Shown one piece after another: positions 60,528 to 64,000 of a DNA stretch of 64,000 bases. The notes beneath the pieces are model-generated. The model saw nothing but the letters and a program-made list of their open reading frames with translations, ran no database searches and was not told the origin of the DNA. Position 1 is the stretch's first letter. Each line of letters begins with the position of its first letter. The stretch spans positions 1 through 64,000 of the forward strand of contig JAHZFL010000007.1 in assembly GCA_019421345.1 (NCBI GenBank). The letters are read 5' to 3'. The position numbers and the translations under genes are program-made. Source of the stretch: Roseburia sp. Lineage in GTDB: Bacteria > Bacillota > Clostridia > Lachnospirales > Lachnospiraceae.

Positions 60528-61682
60528 ATGTTAGTACCAATGAGAGCGATTTTGGATGCTGCGGATAAGCATGATTATGCGCAGGGAGCGTTCAATGTGA
60601 ACGCGGTGTGTCAGGCTAAGGCAGTCATTCAGGTGCATGAGATGTTCCGCAGCCCGGCGATCCTGCAGGGCGCTGACCTGGCAAACGGCTTTATGGGCGG
60701 ACGAACGGATTTTATGAATGCAACGCTGGAGGATAAGAAAAAGGGAGCAAAAAATATTGCCGACGCCGTGAAGAAATACGGCACGGACAGTCCGATCCCG
60801 ATCGCATTGCACCTGGATCACGGCAAGAATCTTGATTCCTGCGTGGCTGCGATCGAGGGCGGTTACACGAGCGTGATGATCGACGGAAGTTCCCTTCCGT
60901 TTGAGGAAAATGTGGAGATCACGAGAGAGGTCGTCAAATATGCGCATGCGCGCGGCGTTTCTGTCGAGGGAGAGCTTGGCGTGCTTGCGGGCGTGGAGGA
61001 TCATGTGTTTTCCGCGGACAGCACCTACACGAATCCGCTGAGCGCCATTGAATTTTTCAAAAAAACCGGTGTCGATGCGCTGGCGATCAGCTACGGTACG
61101 ATGCATGGGGCAAATAAAGGAAAGAATGCGGTTATCCGCAAGGAGATTGCGATCGCGATCAAAGAATGTATGCGGCACGAGGGCATCGAGGGTTATCTGG
61201 TAAGCCACGGTTCTTCCACGGTTCCGCAGTATATTGTCGATGAGATCAACGGGCTTGGCGGAGAAATTGCAAATGCATATGGAATAGATGTCAACCAGTT
61301 GATAGAGGCAGGACACTGTGGGATTGACAAGATCAATGTAGATACCGATATTCGGCTGGCAGTCACACGCAATCTAAAGGAGCTGTTTGCGGCAGATAAG
61401 AGGCTTCAGTCAAGCGCGTCGATCGGGGAGATTTATGAGCTTTTGGAGAAGAATAAATCTGCGTTTGACCCGCGTGTATTCCTGCCGCCGATCATGGATA
61501 CGTTGATGTACGGCAATGTGCCTGACGATGATGTGGCAAGAATCTGCAAGTGTGTGGAGGACGGCGTCAAGGAGGTTGTAGGTACGCTGATCGTGAAATT
61601 CGGAAGCTATGGGATGGCGCCGAAGGTGGAGACGGTGACACTTGACGAGATGGCAGAGCGCTATAAGAAAGCCGGAATTTAA
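60528..61682 (+). CDS. Class II (zinc) aldolase, fructose-bisphosphate aldolase family
   Basis: The 384-residue protein has zinc ligands in HLDHGK (His95, His98), GTMHG and VSHGSS, the catalytic-region EGELG, and NVDTDIR near the end. These define class II aldolases that join or split ketose phosphates with DHAP as one half. The sequence between EGELG and YTNP (VLAGVEDHVFSADST) is longer than in Fba, and the C-terminal 60 residues are extra. It lies 25 bases after the kinase gene. The substrate could be fructose bisphosphate, tagatose bisphosphate or another. Confidence 0.88.
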   Translation: MLVPMRAILDAADKHDYAQGAFNVNAVCQAKAVIQVHEMFRSPAILQGADLANGFMGGRTDFMNATLEDKKKGAKNIADAVKKYGTDSPIPIALHLDHGKNLDSCVAAIEGGYTSVMIDGSSLPFEENVEITREVVKYAHARGVSVEGELGVLAGVEDHVFSADSTYTNPLSAIEFFKKTGVDALAISYGTMHGANKGKNAVIRKEIAIAIKECMRHEGIEGYLVSHGSSTVPQYIVDEINGLGGEIANAYGIDVNQLIEAGHCGIDKINVDTDIRLAVTRNLKELFAADKRLQSSASIGEIYELLEKNKSAFDPRVFLPPIMDTLMYGNVPDDDVARICKCVEDGVKEVVGTLIVKFGSYGMAPKVETVTLDEMAERYKKAGI

Positions 61683-61693
61683 TGGAGGGCGTT

Positions 61694-62536
61694 ATGAAGC
61701 ATATATATCTGAATTTAAAGAGATTTGATGTGCCGGCAGAGCTTGGCGGCGTCAACCGACTTGCACCGGTGCATGACTGGGCGGCGTATATTGTGAAAAA
61801 TACGCAGGATGCGCTGCGGGAGTACGACCCGGCGGAGGTGGAGTTTGGAATGTATTTTCCTGAGCTGCACCTGCTGCAGGCGGCAGCCGCAAAAAATGCG
61901 CACAGCCCGGTAAAGCTTGGATGTCAGGGGGTATACCGCGCCGATACCGCTGTGGGCGGCAACTTTGGTGCGTTTACGACAAATCGTCCGGCGGCTGTGA
62001 TGGCGGCGGCGGGCTGTGAGACCACGATCATCGGGCACTGCGAGGAGCGAAACGACAAGGCTGGGATCCTCGCCGAGGCGGGAGTGACGGATACGGATGC
62101 TGTCAACCGTCTGCTCAATCAGGAGATAAAGTGTGCGATCGCAAGGGGGATGAACGTGCTCTACTGTATCGGAGAAAAGAGTGAGGAGCAGGAGCAGTGG
62201 CAGGAGGTGCTCGGCAGACAGATCGAGATTGGTCTTTTGGACGTTGATACCTCTAAGGTTGTGATCGCTTACGAGCCGATCTGGTCGATCGGACCGGGCA
62301 AGACACCGGCAGACAAGGAATATATCACAAAGATTGCGCGCTTCGTCAAGGAAAAGACAGGCGGCATGGATATTGTTTACGGCGGCGGCTTAAAAGAGGA
62401 GAATGCAGCGATGCTTGCATCGATCGACAAGATTGACGGAGGTCTTATTGCGCTGACGCGTTTTTCCGGTGAGATCGGGTATTATCCGGAGGAATATTTA
62501 GAGATCATCCGTCTTTACATGAACGGCAGAGGCTAG
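61694..62536 (+). CDS. Triosephosphate isomerase-like protein with altered phosphate site
   Basis: The 280-residue protein keeps TIM catalytic residues Asn7 and Lys9 (LNLKRF), His115 (IIGHCEER) and Glu194 (AYEPIWSIGPGKTP). The usual Ser after GH is Cys116. The phosphate loops differ: YGGS is YGGG (229-232), and the VGGASL loop is IALTRFSGE (252-260). So it is probably an isomerase of a different phosphosugar, as seen for TIM-like tetrulose-phosphate isomerases, but that is inference. ATG 61694 has GGAGG six bases upstream. Confidence 0.83.
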   Translation: MKHIYLNLKRFDVPAELGGVNRLAPVHDWAAYIVKNTQDALREYDPAEVEFGMYFPELHLLQAAAAKNAHSPVKLGCQGVYRADTAVGGNFGAFTTNRPAAVMAAAGCETTIIGHCEERNDKAGILAEAGVTDTDAVNRLLNQEIKCAIARGMNVLYCIGEKSEEQEQWQEVLGRQIEIGLLDVDTSKVVIAYEPIWSIGPGKTPADKEYITKIARFVKEKTGGMDIVYGGGLKEENAAMLASIDKIDGGLIALTRFSGEIGYYPEEYLEIIRLYMNGRG

Positions 62537-62554
62537 GGAAAAGGAGAGTGCATG

Positions 62555-64000
62555 ATGAAAATTGAATTTGAATACGGTCAGGGAACAATGGCGGCGGAGC
62601 TGCCGGATAGCACAGACATTTTTATTCCGGGCGAGACGGTAAAAGACCCGGATCATATCCCGGAGGATCATCTGGAGGCAGCATATCTGGAGAGTCTTGC
62701 ACATCCGATCGGCATGCCGACCTTAACAGAGCTTGCACATAAGGGAAGCACGGTCACGATCATTGTACCCGACCGTGTGAAGGGCGGCGAGCAGCCGACC
62801 AGTCACAGAAAGCTGAGTATTAAATATATTTTAAAGGAGCTGTATGCTGCGGGTGTTGAGAAGAAGGATATTTTGTTTATCATTTCCAACGGACTTCATC
62901 CAAGAAGCAAGGAGTCCGATGCGCTGGCAATTTTTGGACCGGAGATTTTTCATGAGTTCTGGCACACCGGACAGATCATCAGCCATGACAGCGAGGATGC
63001 CGAGCACATGATAGACCTCGGAACGACGCACAGAGGAGATCCGGTCTACATGAATAAGTATGTGTTTGACTGCGATATTCCGATTTTGATCGGACATGTG
63101 CAGGGAAATCCTTACGGCGGCTATTCGGGCGGCTACAAGCACAGCGCGACCGGAATCACAAACTGGAAGTCGATCGCAAGTCATCATGTGCCGTCGGTGA
63201 TGCACCGCGACGATTTCACGCCGGTCAATGGGGGCAGCTTAATGCGCAATAAATTTGATGAGATCAGCATGCACATGGAGGAGAAGATGGGGCATCCGTT
63301 CTTCTGCTGCGATGCTGTGCTTGACACCTCATCCAGACAGATCGCGATCTATTCCGGCTACGCAAAAGAAATGATGCCATTGAGCTGGAAGCTGGCGGAT
63401 AAGAGGACTTATGTGCACTGGGCAGAGAAGAAATATGATGTGCTGGTATTTGGAATGCCGCAGAAGTTCCACTACGGGGACGGTATGGGAACGAACCCGA
63501 TCATGATGATGCAGGCGCTAAGCGCACAGGTGCTCCGTTATAAGAGGATCATGAGCGATCGCTGCGTCATTATCTGCTCATCCACCTGCAACGGTTATTT
63601 CCACGACGAGCTGTGGCCGTACTTAAGAGAGCTTTACACGATGTTCCAGCATGATCATATGGATACGCTTCCCGATATGAACCGCTACGGCGAATATTTT
63701 GCGACAAATGAGGAGTATATCCGCAAATATCGTTTCTGCAACGCATTTCATCCGTTCCACGGCTTTTCGATGATGTCCTGCGGACATATTGCGGAGATGA
63801 ACACCAGCGCGATCTATATCGTCGGAGCGCAGGAGCCTGGTTACGCGAGAGGCATGGGATTAAAGACGAGAGCGACCTTTGAGGAGGCGCTTTCGGACGC
63901 GAAAAAGAAGTTTGTCGGCGAGAACCCGAATATTCTTGCACTTCCGATGACCTTTAAGAAGGCTGCGGTACATCTGTGCATGAAGAATCCGGCAGACGAT
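62555..64000 (+). CDS. LarA-family nickel-pincer hydroxyacid racemase/epimerase, 3' end outside window
   Basis: At least 482 residues are visible, longer than lactate racemase (about 425), with no stop before the window ends. From memory of L. plantarum LarA, the cofactor Lys184 equals Lys195 in YSGGYKHS, the nickel His200 equals His211, His108 equals His115 in SNGLH, and Asp72 equals Asp73. The second catalytic base His174 seems to be Asn185, with His181 four residues before it. It should need the LarB/LarC cofactor; the hydroxyacid is unknown. It follows the TIM-like gene by 18 bases behind AAGGAG; ATG 62552 is an alternative start. Confidence 0.85.
   Translation, partial: MKIEFEYGQGTMAAELPDSTDIFIPGETVKDPDHIPEDHLEAAYLESLAHPIGMPTLTELAHKGSTVTIIVPDRVKGGEQPTSHRKLSIKYILKELYAAGVEKKDILFIISNGLHPRSKESDALAIFGPEIFHEFWHTGQIISHDSEDAEHMIDLGTTHRGDPVYMNKYVFDCDIPILIGHVQGNPYGGYSGGYKHSATGITNWKSIASHHVPSVMHRDDFTPVNGGSLMRNKFDEISMHMEEKMGHPFFCCDAVLDTSSRQIAIYSGYAKEMMPLSWKLADKRTYVHWAEKKYDVLVFGMPQKFHYGDGMGTNPIMMMQALSAQVLRYKRIMSDRCVIICSSTCNGYFHDELWPYLRELYTMFQHDHMDTLPDMNRYGEYFATNEEYIRKYRFCNAFHPFHGFSMMSCGHIAEMNTSAIYIVGAQEPGYARGMGLKTRATFEEALSDAKKKFVGENPNILALPMTFKKAAVHLCMKNPADD

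Overview
The window looks like chromosome from a Gram-positive anaerobe of the Lachnospiraceae / Clostridium cluster XIV type. Pointers to this are pyruvate phosphate dikinase, a single-chain glycyl-tRNA synthetase, a DUF4422 glycosyltransferase, DUF6056- and DUF1015-type proteins, strong AGGAGG ribosome sites, many near-consensus sigma-A promoters with 17-base spacers, and moderate GC. About 52 protein genes, two recognisable pseudogenes and one tRNA are visible. Nearly all genes are on the + strand; the exceptions are a broken XRE gene, aroC, xth, larC-larB and dinB. No phage, insertion sequence, CRISPR array or rRNA was seen.

Layout. 0-8 kb: an inactive rhomboid with a zinc ribbon, an XRE regulator broken by a stop codon, divergent aroC/aroA with interlocked promoters, tgt, yajC and a large membrane protein. 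7.7-16 kb: one tight unit ilvD-ilvB-serC-serA-DUF1015-mscS (branched-chain and serine synthesis), then a cold-shock gene. 16-25 kb: an M16C peptidase, era, a YqzL-like gene, recO, a lipoprotein, glyQS and a membrane protein. 25-40 kb: ppdK with a tandemly duplicated gene end, an NSS transporter, a GNAT, xth, a RACo-like activase, a MATE pump behind a perfect promoter and a 20-bp palindrome, a 1005-residue REC/GGDEF/EAL/PAS/REC protein, an Sfp-type transferase, greA and metF. 40-46 kb: larB-larC for the nickel-pincer cofactor, an alpha-galactosidase remnant, dinB with a LexA-like box, DUF4422 and tRNA-Arg(CCG). 46-52 kb: an SH3b protein, a pseudouridine synthase, ligA, metA and an XRE membrane regulator.

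52-64 kb is the least conventional part. A NitT/TauT-type ABC transporter is followed by a variant glucosamine-6-phosphate deaminase, nagA, a two-component system, and then a four-gene run: a PFK-family kinase, a class II aldolase, a triosephosphate-isomerase-like protein with an altered phosphate site, and a LarA-family nickel-pincer enzyme that runs off the window. The last set reads like lower glycolysis rebuilt for another substrate, with a hydroxyacid epimerase added. With larB/larC 20 kb upstream it is the best candidate for an undescribed pathway.

A second theme is small dispersed structured DNA. One hairpin family sits on or beside gene 3' ends, a second composite hairpin family lies between genes, and a two-copy 72-base leader carries the Shine-Dalgarno of greA and of the DUF4422 gene. 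Functions are inferred from sequence reading alone; no search or alignment program was run.
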